Below, piece after piece: positions 34,453-44,384 of a stretch of DNA of 64,000 nucleotides. Origin of the DNA: Symbiodinium kawagutii. Its lineage: Eukaryota > Sar > Dinophyceae > Suessiales > Symbiodiniaceae. A program made the translations under genes and the position numbers. Every line of letters starts with the position of its first letter. Position 1 is the stretch's first letter. The DNA is taken from positions 373,658-437,657 of the forward strand of contig VSDK01007127.1 in NCBI GenBank assembly GCA_009767595.1, read 5' to 3'. The notes under the pieces were generated by a model that had not been told where the DNA came from, made no database searches, and saw nothing but the letters and a program-made list of their open reading frames with translations.

Positions 34453-35048
34453 TGCAACTGAGGAGGCCATGTCTTCTTGGCTCCCACCAAGTAGACGTCT
34501 GCCTCGGTGCGAGTGGCGAAGGCGTGGCACACCGTCGATGGATGAAAGGCGCCGTGACTGCGATCTCCGCCGCACTGGGCGAGGAATCGATTGTAGGACA
34601 AAGTCCAACCCCCTTGTGGCAAAGATGGCGAGCGAAGGATCACGTAGATGGTGTTCCTGAATGGAATGCCGGGTGTCTCAGAGGCCGTGGGGCCTGAGTG
34701 GTCCAGCAAGTTTCGAGCAACCAATCCAGCCTTGAACGCTCGACCAATCCGAGCTTTTGCAGTCCAGATCGGGTGGACAGCTGTCAATCGCCTCTCCAGA
34801 TGAGAGAGGAAATCCAAATCCAGGGCAGCGTATTCACCCGGTAGGTTGGCAGCCAAAGCTCGATTTTCAATTTCCACACTGAAACTGATGGGTGCAGCAG
34901 GACCTTCACTGGCAGTCACCTCCACCTCCGGAAGGCTTGAGTTTTCAGAAGGTTCAGGCAAACGCTCAGTCACTCTCACTTGCACAGAGATGTGAAAGCG
35001 AGAAAAGGCAAATGTCAATTCCTGAACCTCACTGAACCCCTCTTGCAT
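34449..35048 (-). CDS. Retroelement ORF2: unrecognised 199-residue protein
   Basis: The chosen start is the ATG inside TGATG; a TTG one codon upstream is less likely. The N-terminal third is rich in Glu, Pro and Ser. The middle is helical and charged, with LDFLSHLERRL near residue 80. The C-terminal part contains IYVILRS followed by a Gly- and aromatic-rich stretch. I see no catalytic motif, zinc knuckle or membrane segment, so a structural or nucleic-acid-binding role can only be guessed from its place upstream of the gag-like ORF. The C-terminus overlaps the ORF3 start as ATGA. Codon composition resembles ORF3 and Pol, supporting expression as part of the same element. Confidence 0.72.
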   Translation of the reverse strand: MQEGFSEVQELTFAFSRFHISVQVRVTERLPEPSENSSLPEVEVTASEGPAAPISFSVEIENRALAANLPGEYAALDLDFLSHLERRLTAVHPIWTAKARIGRAFKAGLVARNLLDHSGPTASETPGIPFRNTIYVILRSPSLPQGGWTLSYNRFLAQCGGDRSHGAFHPSTVCHAFATRTEADVYLVGAKKTWPPQLQ

Positions 35049-35050
35049 CA
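35046..35050 (-). promoter_or_regulatory. TGATG stop-start coupling between ORF1 and ORF2
   Basis: On the minus strand the ORF1 stop TGA (35050-35048) shares its A with the ORF2 ATG (35048-35046). Similar stop-start pentamers drive termination-reinitiation of the second ORF in some non-LTR retrotransposons, so the same mechanism is inferred here. Confidence 0.7.
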
Positions 35051-35323
35051 ACCCCGCCTGGGGTGGTATTCAGCCAGCCGAGTACGAATGGAAATAGGAT
35101 CCCCTTGCAGATGGTTTGCCAGCAGTTGGACCCCAAAAACCAAAGCTCGGCGGCAGGCCGATGAACACACCACAGCCGCGCAGCAGGCCCCCACACAGAA
35201 GCCTAGCAGCAAGGCCAGCAGGAGGCCAAATGCAATAGCCCCCCAAGGACAGGAGGATGAGCTAGCTGCCCAGCCCCACCGGATCTCTCGGAGCAATTCC
35301 AAGAGTCCCCAACTCACATGCAT
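35048..35323 (-). CDS. Retroelement ORF1: small membrane-spanning protein
   Basis: This ORF encodes 91 residues and starts at the first ATG after terminal repeat A1. The N-terminal part is amphipathic, with LLELLREIRWGW near residues 7-18. Residues about 27-55 form one strongly hydrophobic segment rich in Leu, Gly, Ala and Cys (AIAFGLLLALLLGF is its core). The C-terminal third is polar and ends with Arg-Arg-Gly. A single-pass membrane protein is the natural reading, but I do not recognise the family. Its TGA overlaps the ATG of ORF2 in the pentamer TGATG, so ORF2 may be translated by termination-reinitiation. The stop-free reading and tight packing against the repeat and ORF2 argue that it is real; its role in the element is unknown. 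Confidence 0.72.
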   Translation of the reverse strand: MHVSWGLLELLREIRWGWAASSSSCPWGAIAFGLLLALLLGFCVGACCAAVVCSSACRRALVFGVQLLANHLQGDPISIRTRLAEYHPRRG

Positions 35324-35334
35324 GTGTGCTTGAA

Positions 35335-35397
35335 CCCAAGAAGCTGAGGACCCAAGTGGTTGCTCATCTGCTGGCTTCGAAAGTGATAGGGAGACAT
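35335..35397 (-). repeat. Split direct repeat A1 (5' terminus of the retroelement)
   Basis: This 63 bp block is identical to 27838-27900. On the minus strand it starts ATGTCTCCC and ends CTTCTTGGG. It is the left terminal repeat. ORF1 starts 11 bp inside it, so any promoter must lie in or upstream of this repeat. Confidence 0.9.
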
Positions 35398-35399
35398 TG

Positions 35400-37330
35400 A
35401 TTAAGGGGTATAACCCTTGATAGGGTTATGTATATCATGTTGCTTAATGTTTATGGTCAATGTTTTATAGGATGTATAAGGGTTAAAACCGTTGATGATG
35501 GTTGATAAGAGGGGATAGTGACCAACATTAAGGGTCAAACAACTACAGTACAAAATGGTGGCTTCTCAAGCTAGAGGGCGACCCCCCAGTTATCATCCTT
35601 TGAAGGGGTCATGTAACAAAGAAACCTACCATACCTTTGGGGGCCCCTATCTTGAGAAACCCCCATACCACTGCTTGTTCAATTGACCATGATTTTTCAC
35701 AACCATCAACTATTACATCGTACATAGTATTAACCAATATTTTCAACCTTCATGTTATACCATGTTTGCAAACCAATCAGTATTCCCAACCTCATTATTG
35801 TTGGTTACTACCCCCTACACCCCTACATCCCCCACTAACCAATCAGTCTTCCCACATCAACCTCAAAATCACCCACCATCTTTACTAACCAATCAGTATT
35901 CTCAAGCATTATTGATATTGCTGTTGCTTATGATATGTTTTTACCCTCTACCATAAGTCATATCATGCCCATTCTATACCCTCTAGTAATCTACCATAGC
36001 TGGCTGGAGATTCCACCAATAAACTTGATGGTTTCCCAGGGGTTCTCTATCAAATCTGGTGATTTTCCAGCCAGCTACGTTGGATTGCCCCAGGTGTAGG
36101 CCCAGGTAGCCGTTGCCTTGAAGCTGTTTTTCATGACCTGGCGGCACTTGTAGGTCGGATTCGGCACGGGATGACCTAAGTGGCACGGCTTTTGGCATCA
36201 AGGCATGGCATCCTGCTTGGTGGTTGAACCACCCTAGTGATAATTACAAGTTCACAATGGTTACTATGATGATTATAATGGCTAATGGTGATCATCGCTG
36301 GTTGATGGTTGATTGAACCACCCCCATGAAAAATATGAGTCATCCAACCATTTGTATCATTGAAGCTGGGATCAAATTGCCTTATACCATTGTTTCACCA
36401 TTGTTCACCATTGTTTCATTGCAAAATTGATCACCAAATTCATCCCCAAAAATCCTGCTCCCCAGACTCGCCTGTTACATCTCCCCAACTGAGGCTGCGG
36501 CGCTTCTTGACTCCTCCGGCGAAGTCACCCAGCGCCTTCCGCAACTTCGCAGTCTGCTTGGGGTGCACCTGCAGAGCCTCGCCGGACGAATCAGCGAATC
36601 AGCGAAGTCAATCTCACGGGCGGTGGCTGAGATTAGCACGGCATCACCAAGGGGCTAGCAGGGCGTCACCAAGGGACTAGCAGGGCGTCACCAAGCGACA
36701 AATTCATGATACAAGCTTGAACTCACAGCCTAGATATGCACCATATATGCCGAACTACTCAGGCAGCTTGCTGACTTTTATATGCGTTTGTCTCCAAGAA
36801 TGTCAATGAGTGTGTAAACGATATCAATTTTGGCCGTCATGTTTCCCATGCTTATAGGTCTGCATTGCGGGATGGTTGACCCCAAACTTTTTCCATCTCA
36901 ATTCTCTCAACGCTACACCGACGGAATCGTTAGGGAGCAAAGCAGGGCTGCACGTTCAGAGAAAACACGGATGAAAACAGTGAAGACGTTGGCCAGATGA
37001 TTGCCGATGGTCCAACCTGCTTTCAAATGCAATGGATGGAGAGCCCAGAGCAATTGTGATGCAATCCTGAGGCATCTTGACGTGTCTTGGCCGGCTACGT
37101 TTTGGTGCCCACATTCCACTGCAGCCCATACCTTTCATATGCGCCATGGCGCTGGCGGCCTGCTATTGCCAATCAAAAATTGGCGTCTGAACGCGCTTCA
37201 AAAAGGAATGATCTAAATCATCGTCAGTCATCACGAAACATCATGAACTATCACAGGTCATAAATAAACTGTAATTAATGGTCACTGAATTTTTACAGTA
37301 TATTTTGTTTCTGAATGCTACTGGTCGGCT
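35400..37330. other. Intergenic DNA between the retroelement and the gene array
   Basis: Holds a dispersed GGGGGCCCC-TTGAGAAAC motif (35631-35668), CCAATCAGT repeats near 35770-35900, and a weak minus exon candidate at about 36610-36490 (FADSSGEALQVHPKQTAKL) before the 22 bp repeat. Another weak candidate lies at 36913-37100. Confidence 0.5.
36640..36698. repeat. 22 bp tandem repeat, about 2.7 copies
   Basis: The unit is GGCGTCACCAAGGGACTAGC-like, with one to two differences between copies. Confidence 0.85.
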
Positions 37331-37334
37331 CCTC

Positions 37335-37655
37335 TCACTCCGCGTTGGCCGCTGCTCGGATCGTCTCCAAGTCTTGCATCATTCGCCAGTGGCCCGATCC
37401 TCGTAGCCGGGAAGCATCCCAGAAGGCCTTGGGCTCCGAGGAGCCGGACTTGTGATAGAGGACCTCAATGGCATACATGTCCTCGTCCTTGCCGCGGATG
37501 TACTGGTACATCAGCACTGGAGGCAGGCAGGGCCACACAACGGTTCGGCAGAAAGTGCCAAACTTGATCACATTGCAGAAGGTCTGAGGGTTTGCCTGAG
37601 GCGTTGTAATGAACTTGTGGGCCAGGACAGCCAGCTCGCCAATGCTGCTCGCCAT
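37335..37655 (-). CDS. Triplicated small gene, copy 1 (106 residues, hypothetical)
   Basis: The ORF runs from ATG to TGA and encodes MASSIGELAVLAHKF through to RAAANAE. It has an N-terminal amphipathic helix, a moderately hydrophobic middle with a Trp-Pro-Cys-Leu-Pro-Pro core (residues about 38-50), and a charged C-terminal half. I do not recognise the family; a small organellar membrane-associated subunit is one guess. Over about 335 bp, the CDS plus a few flanking bases, it is identical in nucleotides to copies 2 and 3, while the spacers are unrelated. Same-strand arrays of identical genes are typical of dinoflagellates. Upstream of the shared AAAGAGAGCC the 5' context differs from the other two copies. 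Confidence 0.72.
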   Translation of the reverse strand: MASSIGELAVLAHKFITTPQANPQTFCNVIKFGTFCRTVVWPCLPPVLMYQYIRGKDEDMYAIEVLYHKSGSSEPKAFWDASRLRGSGHWRMMQDLETIRAAANAE

Positions 37656-38141
37656 GGCTCTCTTTCGCTTCCAATCAGGATGCGATCAGTAAACTCAGTA
37701 AACCCTAGAGCCAAGAATGGCAAAGCTTCAAGGTGCAGCTCCCACAAAAAGGACGTGCTAATTTACCGCAAAGTGCGGAGAGTCAACAGAAACCTGATGC
37801 CTGATATCATATGATATCATGCACGCCAACCCTGAGGCTCATGCGCTATGAATTTGAAGATTTCCTTGTTTGAAGATTTCCATGTCTGCCGTATGCCAAA
37901 GAAGGGGCATTCTTATCACAATTCAGGATGCACGAAAATTTGCCAAAACTCTTTCAATCTGATTTTTGCATATTTTTGCAATCCTGACCTCAAAAAGAAT
38001 GGCAATCTGGACATCGCGAGCATGTGCCCTGACGCAAGTACATGACCCCCGTTCACCATGCACCAACTGCTGCGTAACTTTTCACCATCAATCTATAAGC
38101 TGTATCTGCTTTGCGTATGTCAGGCGCGGCTCCTCTCACTC

Positions 38142-38462
38142 TCACTCCGCGTTGGCCGCTGCTCGGATCGTCTCCAAGTCTTGCATCATTCGCCAGTGGC
38201 CCGATCCTCGTAGCCGGGAAGCATCCCAGAAGGCCTTGGGCTCCGAGGAGCCGGACTTGTGATAGAGGACCTCAATGGCATACATGTCCTCGTCCTTGCC
38301 GCGGATGTACTGGTACATCAGCACTGGAGGCAGGCAGGGCCACACAACGGTTCGGCAGAAAGTGCCAAACTTGATCACATTGCAGAAGGTCTGAGGGTTT
38401 GCCTGAGGCGTTGTAATGAACTTGTGGGCCAGGACAGCCAGCTCGCCAATGCTGCTCGCCAT
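38142..38462 (-). CDS. Triplicated small gene, copy 2 (106 residues, hypothetical)
   Basis: This copy encodes the same protein as copies 1 and 3 with the same codons throughout. The frame is open for about 119 codons upstream, but that extension is not shared, and the conserved block begins only a few bases before this ATG, so the ATG of MASSIGEL is the better start. Just upstream it shares CATCTCCGAGAAAGA with copy 3, perhaps part of a conserved 5' leader or exon border. It lies 807 bp from copy 1. Confidence 0.74.
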   Translation of the reverse strand: MASSIGELAVLAHKFITTPQANPQTFCNVIKFGTFCRTVVWPCLPPVLMYQYIRGKDEDMYAIEVLYHKSGSSEPKAFWDASRLRGSGHWRMMQDLETIRAAANAE

Positions 38463-38854
38463 GGCTCTCTTTCTCGGAGATGGGAACCCTTTCAAGCACC
38501 CTCTACCTTCACTCCCTGCTCCAAGCCGATGCTGCAAGAACTGCGCATGCTTCACACACCAATGGCTGCAAAAACCGAACCCAAACCTCAAAGTTGCCCA
38601 TTGCCTGGATGTTGCAAGTCCTCTTGCTCCCGAAGTGAATGATGCTAACCTATGATAACCCTCTTTTTGTGCAGCAGCTTGAAATGAAGACCAGCAACAG
38701 TTGAACTGCTCAATGCTGCAGGTTATTTCTGGCAGAACGATCCCAAGAACATCTGAACATCTCCGGCTACAACTTGAACCCCTGAATTTCATGTCTGGTT
38801 CATGGTGTACATTGACCAAAAACGCCCTGATCCCAAAGCTCTAGGAATGGTAGT

Positions 38855-38950
38855 ACCAGCAGCAGCGACCGCAGCAGCTGGCAGAAGCTGGCAGCAGCAG
38901 TAGTGGCAGCAGTAGCAGTAGCAGTCGAAGCTCCTGTAGCAGCAACAGTC
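38855..38950. repeat. CAG/AGC-rich microsatellite
   Basis: Imperfect AGCAGC and GTAGCA trimers in the spacer between copies 2 and 3 of the triplicated gene. Confidence 0.75.
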
Positions 38951-39261
38951 ATGACCTGAAGCAAATGTCAACTAAAATTAAATGTCAAGAAAGGTTGGCA
39001 ATTGCTCAAATGACATGGATGCATCCCATCATGTTTTCTCCTCAGTCAGCGCGCTACCTCAACGAATATCTGGTTCCACACATCTCTCGAGAAAGTCAGG
39101 ACCCCCGCAGAACCTTTGCTTATCTTTGCTTCAATGGTCAGACGATGCACTCTGAAAGATTGTGAAAAATTCAAGTAAACTTTGGCCTGGGCCCCAACAT
39201 TTCGCACAAAGTCGACCACAACAATAGTGATTGTGGTTAAAAAGGCGCAATCGTATCCCTC

Positions 39262-39582
39262 TCACTCCGCGTTGGCCGCTGCTCGGATCGTCTCCAAGTC
39301 TTGCATCATTCGCCAGTGGCCCGATCCTCGTAGCCGGGAAGCATCCCAGAAGGCCTTGGGCTCCGAGGAGCCGGACTTGTGATAGAGGACCTCAATGGCA
39401 TACATGTCCTCGTCCTTGCCGCGGATGTACTGGTACATCAGCACTGGAGGCAGGCAGGGCCACACAACGGTTCGGCAGAAAGTGCCAAACTTGATCACAT
39501 TGCAGAAGGTCTGAGGGTTTGCCTGAGGCGTTGTAATGAACTTGTGGGCCAGGACAGCCAGCTCGCCAATGCTGCTCGCCAT
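39262..39582 (-). CDS. Triplicated small gene, copy 3 (106 residues, hypothetical)
   Basis: This is the third identical copy, 1,120 bp from copy 2 and on the same strand. The sequence just upstream of ATG differs from copy 2 by one visible base (AAAGAAAGCC against AAAGAGAGCC). The open frame continues 25 codons upstream without conservation. Because all three copies have identical synonymous positions but unrelated spacers, gene conversion or very recent copying of the coding block is more likely than old duplication under selection alone. Confidence 0.74.
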   Translation of the reverse strand: MASSIGELAVLAHKFITTPQANPQTFCNVIKFGTFCRTVVWPCLPPVLMYQYIRGKDEDMYAIEVLYHKSGSSEPKAFWDASRLRGSGHWRMMQDLETIRAAANAE

Positions 39583-39659
39583 GGCTTTCTTTCTCGGAGA
39601 TGCAGGGAAGGGATCGGCTAAAACTTCCAGATCTAGCTCGCTCCAACCCTGCGGCATCC

Positions 39660-42050
39660 TAGCTGCCTTGCCGAGTGGAACTTCTCAGGAAGAAAAAACA
39701 CTGCAATTACTCTCTTGTTGCTTGGCGTAATGCCCGACAACCAGGCGTAGCACTTGATAAATTTCACACCGACACAATGTAGACAATTTCTCTCTCCCGT
39801 GGCATTCTTTTCCCCAGCCACTCTGAAGCGAACAGGTTCGAAACTGTGGGCGGTGAAATATTGGTGGACCCGAAAAAGGATGATAAGACTGGTAGCTTCT
39901 CCAACTGGGACCCTAAAGCTGCTAGCCTCCCCAAGTGCCCCTGCAACCACCCATGCTGCCATGCCTTCCCCAGCACCACATACTTCACCGTCTCCGCGCA
40001 CGGTGGCACCTCAGACTCTCAGCCATTGGGTTGATGCAACCAGTGGGTTGAGCTTGGCGGTGCGTCAACGCCAATGTTGCATCATGTTGCATCAATGTAG
40101 TGTAACCATCAAGAAGTTGGTTGATGCTAATGTTTTTCTCATCGCCATCTAACGGTTCACCTGATGGTGGCTAATGTGTATAGTTTGACAATGGATGATC
40201 AGCACTCGACAGGGGATTTGGCTGCTGGCATGGCAGAGTCAATGGCTTGGGACAACAAAGCTCTTGAACCCAAGCAAAGAGACAACCCTGGGGAGCAAAG
40301 TAAATATCCTGTGTGCTCTGCGTGTTCTCAATCCTCCACCCTTCTGAACTGCAAGTGGTGCAACCAATGACTTGCAGGCACTCTCAGGCCAAAGAATTGC
40401 AATCGCATTTTTAGTCAGAATCTATGATAATTACAATAATGATGGCATGCCATGATTCATGAATGATCTAGTCTCAGTCGTTGTTACCATTGCAACCTAT
40501 TACATTCGACCATTGCAACCCATTACATTAGATCATCAGTTGGCTCGGGATGTACCCCGTGGTTGCGGACTTGAGGTTGCCACCGGCACTGAGCCTTTGT
40601 ACATGTAGGACGCTCCACTCAGCGCCTCCTGCGCACAGCAGCCTATTGGTGGACGGCCCCATGCGAAGTGGCCCAACATGTGATTTTTTTTTGTTGGCAC
40701 ATCAACCTGCTGCCTGTCATGATGGTGATCTAATGTGGATAGGCCGATGGCAAATCAGCCATGTGTGAGACGCTTCTGTGAATAAAAAATCATAGATGTT
40801 GTTGACTAACTTGGCATTAACGTATTCGAGTGTGGAAGGTAGCTTGCATTACTGATCGGGTCCAGCAGGAGGGAAGGCAGCAGCGGCTTTGATGAGGGGC
40901 GCTGCAAGTTCTTAAGACCAATGTTGAAAATAAAGCAGGTTCGTGGCACACCGTGGCGCCATGCTATCATGGCCGTGGTAGGCCAATGTCTTTCACAAAC
41001 CGGCTATATACATGGTCAGAAACCTGATTCGTCTCCGGTGCCCTAGCAAGAGATCATGAAATGCCTTCTGAAAATCCATGCTCAAGAGAACCCTGCCCTG
41101 CAAGATTTGCGAGTGAAGTCAATGAGTTGCTGAAAAAGCTTTCCACGACAAAGAGAAGCAAACAGCGACTGGAATCAGCAAGAGACCCTGGGGAATCATG
41201 GCATGATGCTATCCCGAATCTATGTGACTGATGGCCGGGAATGTTTCCAAGGGAGTGACTGCCAAATCCATGTAAGTCGAGCACAATGAACTGACCATCA
41301 TGAACCAACACTTATCATTCACAATGGTTGGTACGTCAACGATGATTGGTTGATGGTTGGTTGATGGTTGACTAACCATCGTTAGCTGTCATTCATCATC
41401 AATGAACCATCAGGAGCCACTCTGAGCCATCAAGTAACCATCAGTTAAGCATTAGAAATTAAGACGTAAGCCGTCAATCAACCATCATTTAACCATCCAT
41501 GGAATCCATTAAGCATCAGTTAACCCATCAGTTCACCATCAGTTGACCCATCAATCAGCCATCCCTTCAGCATGTCACCATGTCATGTCACCCGTCTGTC
41601 GTCCTTCACGGCTGCTTTGAGGTCCAAGCTGTCCGTCAGCGTCGGAAAGCTGCAATTCGGCCACAATTCCAACTTTTCGTCTTCCGGGCCCTGCGAGTGG
41701 CACTGGGCATGGGATCAGTGGTGGTTGGGTGGTGGGCCTGGTTAGATGTTGGCGGATTGGTTGGTTCAACGATGGTTGATGGCTAATTTCTGCTTAGTTG
41801 TTAATTGTCAACGGATGGTTCATTGATGGTTAATTGGTTGGCCCCCAGCAGTTCAACAAAGGTTGATGGTTGATTGCTGGTTGACGGATGGCTTCATTTT
41901 TTGGCCAGGGCTTGGACGGGTAATTGATGGTTGAGGGATGCTTCTTTGATGATTCATGAGGCTGATCGATGGTTGATGATGGCCAATTTGTGGTTAACTT
42001 GTGGGTTTAATGAGTTAAGTGATGCTTGAGTGATGATCAGCGAATTGTCC
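39660..42050. other. Intergenic DNA, low complexity
   Basis: Apart from the possible RT relic, it consists of unique sequence with short ambiguous frames and GGTTGATGGTTGATGG-type runs (41340-41560, 41750-42000). Confidence 0.55.
40990..41105 (-). pseudogene. Possible relic of a non-LTR reverse transcriptase
   Basis: The minus strand encodes LQGRVLLSMDFQKAFHDLL, close to the RT motif A pattern (x-x-D-x-x-K-A-F-D) of LINE-type elements. Only about 37 codons are intact and the surrounding frames are broken, so this would be a decayed fragment or chance. Confidence 0.3.
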
Positions 42051-42059
42051 GGAAATTGA

Positions 42060-42560
42060 GGGATGGTCTCTCCCTCTCCCTCCGTCTCTCTGTTGCGTGT
42101 CTTCAGTTGATCGATCTGCACTTGCAGCTCCAAGCCTTTGGAAAGCCCATGTAGGTGAAGAGGTCGCTGTCCGCTGACTCGTTGTGCTCGAAAAGCACGC
42201 TCACGACCTTGCCCCAGAGAAAAAGAACCAATCATTGGTGCCAACGTTAATAACCGCCAAGCCTCAGTCACCTTTCTGGTAAAGAAAGGATGGCCATTGA
42301 AAAGGTCCGACTGTTGAACAGCCACAGTCCAAGTGTCCAAATTCAACCCGTCATACTCATGCTTACCCGCCCAAAATCAACACTGGATGCGGGGAAAGCT
42401 GCCACGCCAGCTTTGAGCATGTCGCGATGACCCTTGGGCTTGTGGAAGATCATGAGTTCAGCCTCAGCTTCTGGCGTCAGGGGGCCCGGGGAACGCTGGC
42501 TCGCTACTTTCCAAGCTACCCAAGGAGACAGAAATCTCCGGCCAAAATATCCCACAGTAC
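42060..42560 (-). CDS. Two exons of an unrecognised gene with a 56 nt intron
   Basis: Exon 1 (about 42549-42367) encodes FGRRFLSPWVAWKVASQRSP and ends GVAAFPASSVDFGR before GTAAGC. The intron is 42366-42311 and ends CAACAG. Exon 2 (42310 to about 42060) starts SDLFNGHPFFTRKVTEAWRL and continues GQRPLHLHGLSKGLELQVQI. Both junctions are phase 0, which supports the model. The protein has a basic, aromatic-rich character but no motif I recognise. A polypurine/pyrimidine tract marks the end of exon 2. Confidence 0.52.
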
Positions 42561-43542
42561 TAAGGTGCATGGACCGTGGAGGAAAACATGTCCCTCGACC
42601 ATAGATATGTCTTCCTGTGATCCTTATCGAACCTGATCAAATTGAATCCAATCACATCTAACTTGTCTTGACTAGCCCTTGTTCTCCCCAAACCCCCAGG
42701 GCTTCCTACGAAGAATTGCAGTTTTATCACAAAACCTATCAGTCTACCATGGTCTCCCCTGCCGATCACATGTGACCCTCCGGTAGGTTGACCCAGCCAG
42801 CATTGATTGTGGTTCGGAACTACCTACTGTAGTGGTTTATGACTGTGGATGAGCTAACCATTAATCAACGGTTGCTAGCTAACAAATTGGTTGGCGAATG
42901 TCCAAGAATTGGTTAACCATTAGCCATGCCAATAGTTCATCTACAAATGGCCCATGTGGAAAATTTGCCAAACCAGCAAAGGGTACACCTGGAGACCCCC
43001 TGTGGGAGATGCACTGCAGTCGCTTCAGCTCAGCTTCATCTCGCGTCTTCTCATCCAAGGTATGCCAACTATCAGCTGAGAGGTGCACCTGAGCAGGTGT
43101 CCCAAATCCAGCAAGTGTAAATCTATATTAGTAGACCACCCCTACCTTTCATAGCTGGTGATTTATCCCAAATATCGAGGAACTTGTTAATATGGATCTG
43201 ACATTGGGGATCTACCAAGCATAGCCATCTCCACAAATTATCATTGTAACCCTGGTTTTGTGGCGCAAACATCGATATAGCGGAGGCACAGCAGGTATGG
43301 ACATTGTTGTGCTCGCTGTCCATGTGGGTGGGGACATGAAGGGCGTCCCCACCAGTACAAACTGCTCAGTTTTCACCCCCGCGGTGGGATCCAAAGGCAC
43401 GGGCCTGTGCCCGTCCCTAAAATCGGACCTATTCCACACCAATTCGGACGACATTTGGATGCTTACTCGTGAAAGATATATATACATACTATTTGACCAT
43501 ACTTTTCTAAAACACCAATAAATAACTACACAAAGGGCGAGG

Positions 43543-43567
43543 GAGAGAGAGAGAGAGAGAGAGAGAG
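43543..43567. repeat. (GA)n microsatellite
   Basis: Perfect GA run about 200 bp before the 34 bp minisatellite. Confidence 0.9.
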
Positions 43568-43709
43568 CTTATGTCCATTTATGTCCTGTGTGATCTGTGT
43601 GTGAAAGAGACCTGCCAAATCTGCCAAATGTAAATATGTTAGCAATGATCTTGCATTAGTTCGCTAATGTTCGCTAAATGTTCATAATGCATTTGATCTA
43701 AAGTTCGAA

Positions 43710-44083
43710 CTATGGCATTCTCTGCTATCGTAAATCTGTTGATCTATGGCATTCTCTGCTATCGTAAATCTGTTGATCTATGGCATTCTCTGCTATCGTA
43801 AATCTGTTGATCTATGGCATTCTCTGCTATCGTAAATCTGTTGATCTATGGCATTCTCTGCTATCGTAAATCTGTTGATCTATGGCATTCTCTGCTATCG
43901 TAAATCTGTTGATCTATGGCATTCTCTGCTATCGTAAATCTGTTGATCTATGGCATTCTCTGTTATCGTAAATTTGTTGATCTATGGCATTCTCTGTTAT
44001 CGTAAATCTGTTGATCTATGGCATTCTCTGCTATCGTAAATCTGTTGATCTATGGCATTCTCTGTTATCGTAAATTTGTTGAT
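43710..44083. repeat. Minisatellite, 34 bp unit, 11 copies
   Basis: Eleven head-to-tail units of constant 34 bp length start ctatggcattctctg and end aaatctgttgat. Variation is confined mainly to two C/T positions (units 8, 9 and 11), so the array is young or homogenised. Confidence 0.95.
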
Positions 44084-44384
44084 CTATTGATTATTTTTCT
44101 GACTGCGAACTATAGCGAATGAGTACGACCCAACGACTCCAACCTGAGAAGCTCATGGCGCTCACTAGCCACTACCCTTCGCATGCCCAGGGGCGTTCAC
44201 AGAGTGCACCGACACATCACAGTCCGTAACCAATTTCAACCAGTTGGGCTGGGACATGGTAACCCCAACTAGCCAGGACTAGCCATTATTACCTCAACAC
44301 GAAAAAAGTGAACGCAACTCATTTGGACAATCAGTTTGAAAGTCCTGCTTCAAAATTACTTTGGGATTTGCTGTTGCCAAAAAT

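Larger units (their letters stand above)
27662..35397 (-). mobile_element. Complete tyrosine-recombinase retrotransposon with split direct repeats (DIRS order, PAT/Ngaro-like)
   Basis: Read on the minus strand, the order is A1 (63 bp), ORF1, ORF2, ORF3 (gag-like), Pol, B1 (153 bp), A2 (63 bp), a 23 bp spacer, B2 (153 bp). A1 and A2 are identical, and B1 and B2 differ at one position. This A1-ORFs-B1-A2-B2 layout is the split-direct-repeat arrangement of PAT and Ngaro elements, which integrate from a circular DNA with a tyrosine recombinase instead of a DDE integrase. Pol has reverse transcriptase and recombinase signatures, so structure and content agree. The element is very compact: 11 bp separate A1 from the ORF1 ATG and 6 bp separate the Pol stop from B1. 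All ORFs are open. The flanks on both sides are ATAGGG/TTATAGG-rich low-complexity DNA, consistent with insertion into one such tract. One recombinase residue looks damaged (see Pol). Confidence 0.88.

Noticed and set aside
38463-38819. N-terminal extension of triplicated gene copy 2
   Set aside because: The extension is not shared with the other two copies and the conserved block begins only a few bases before the internal ATG.
43710-44083. CRISPR-like array or recombinase-site array (34 bp unit)
   Set aside because: Units are contiguous without unique spacers and are not inverted repeats; the length match to known 34 bp recombination sites is coincidence.
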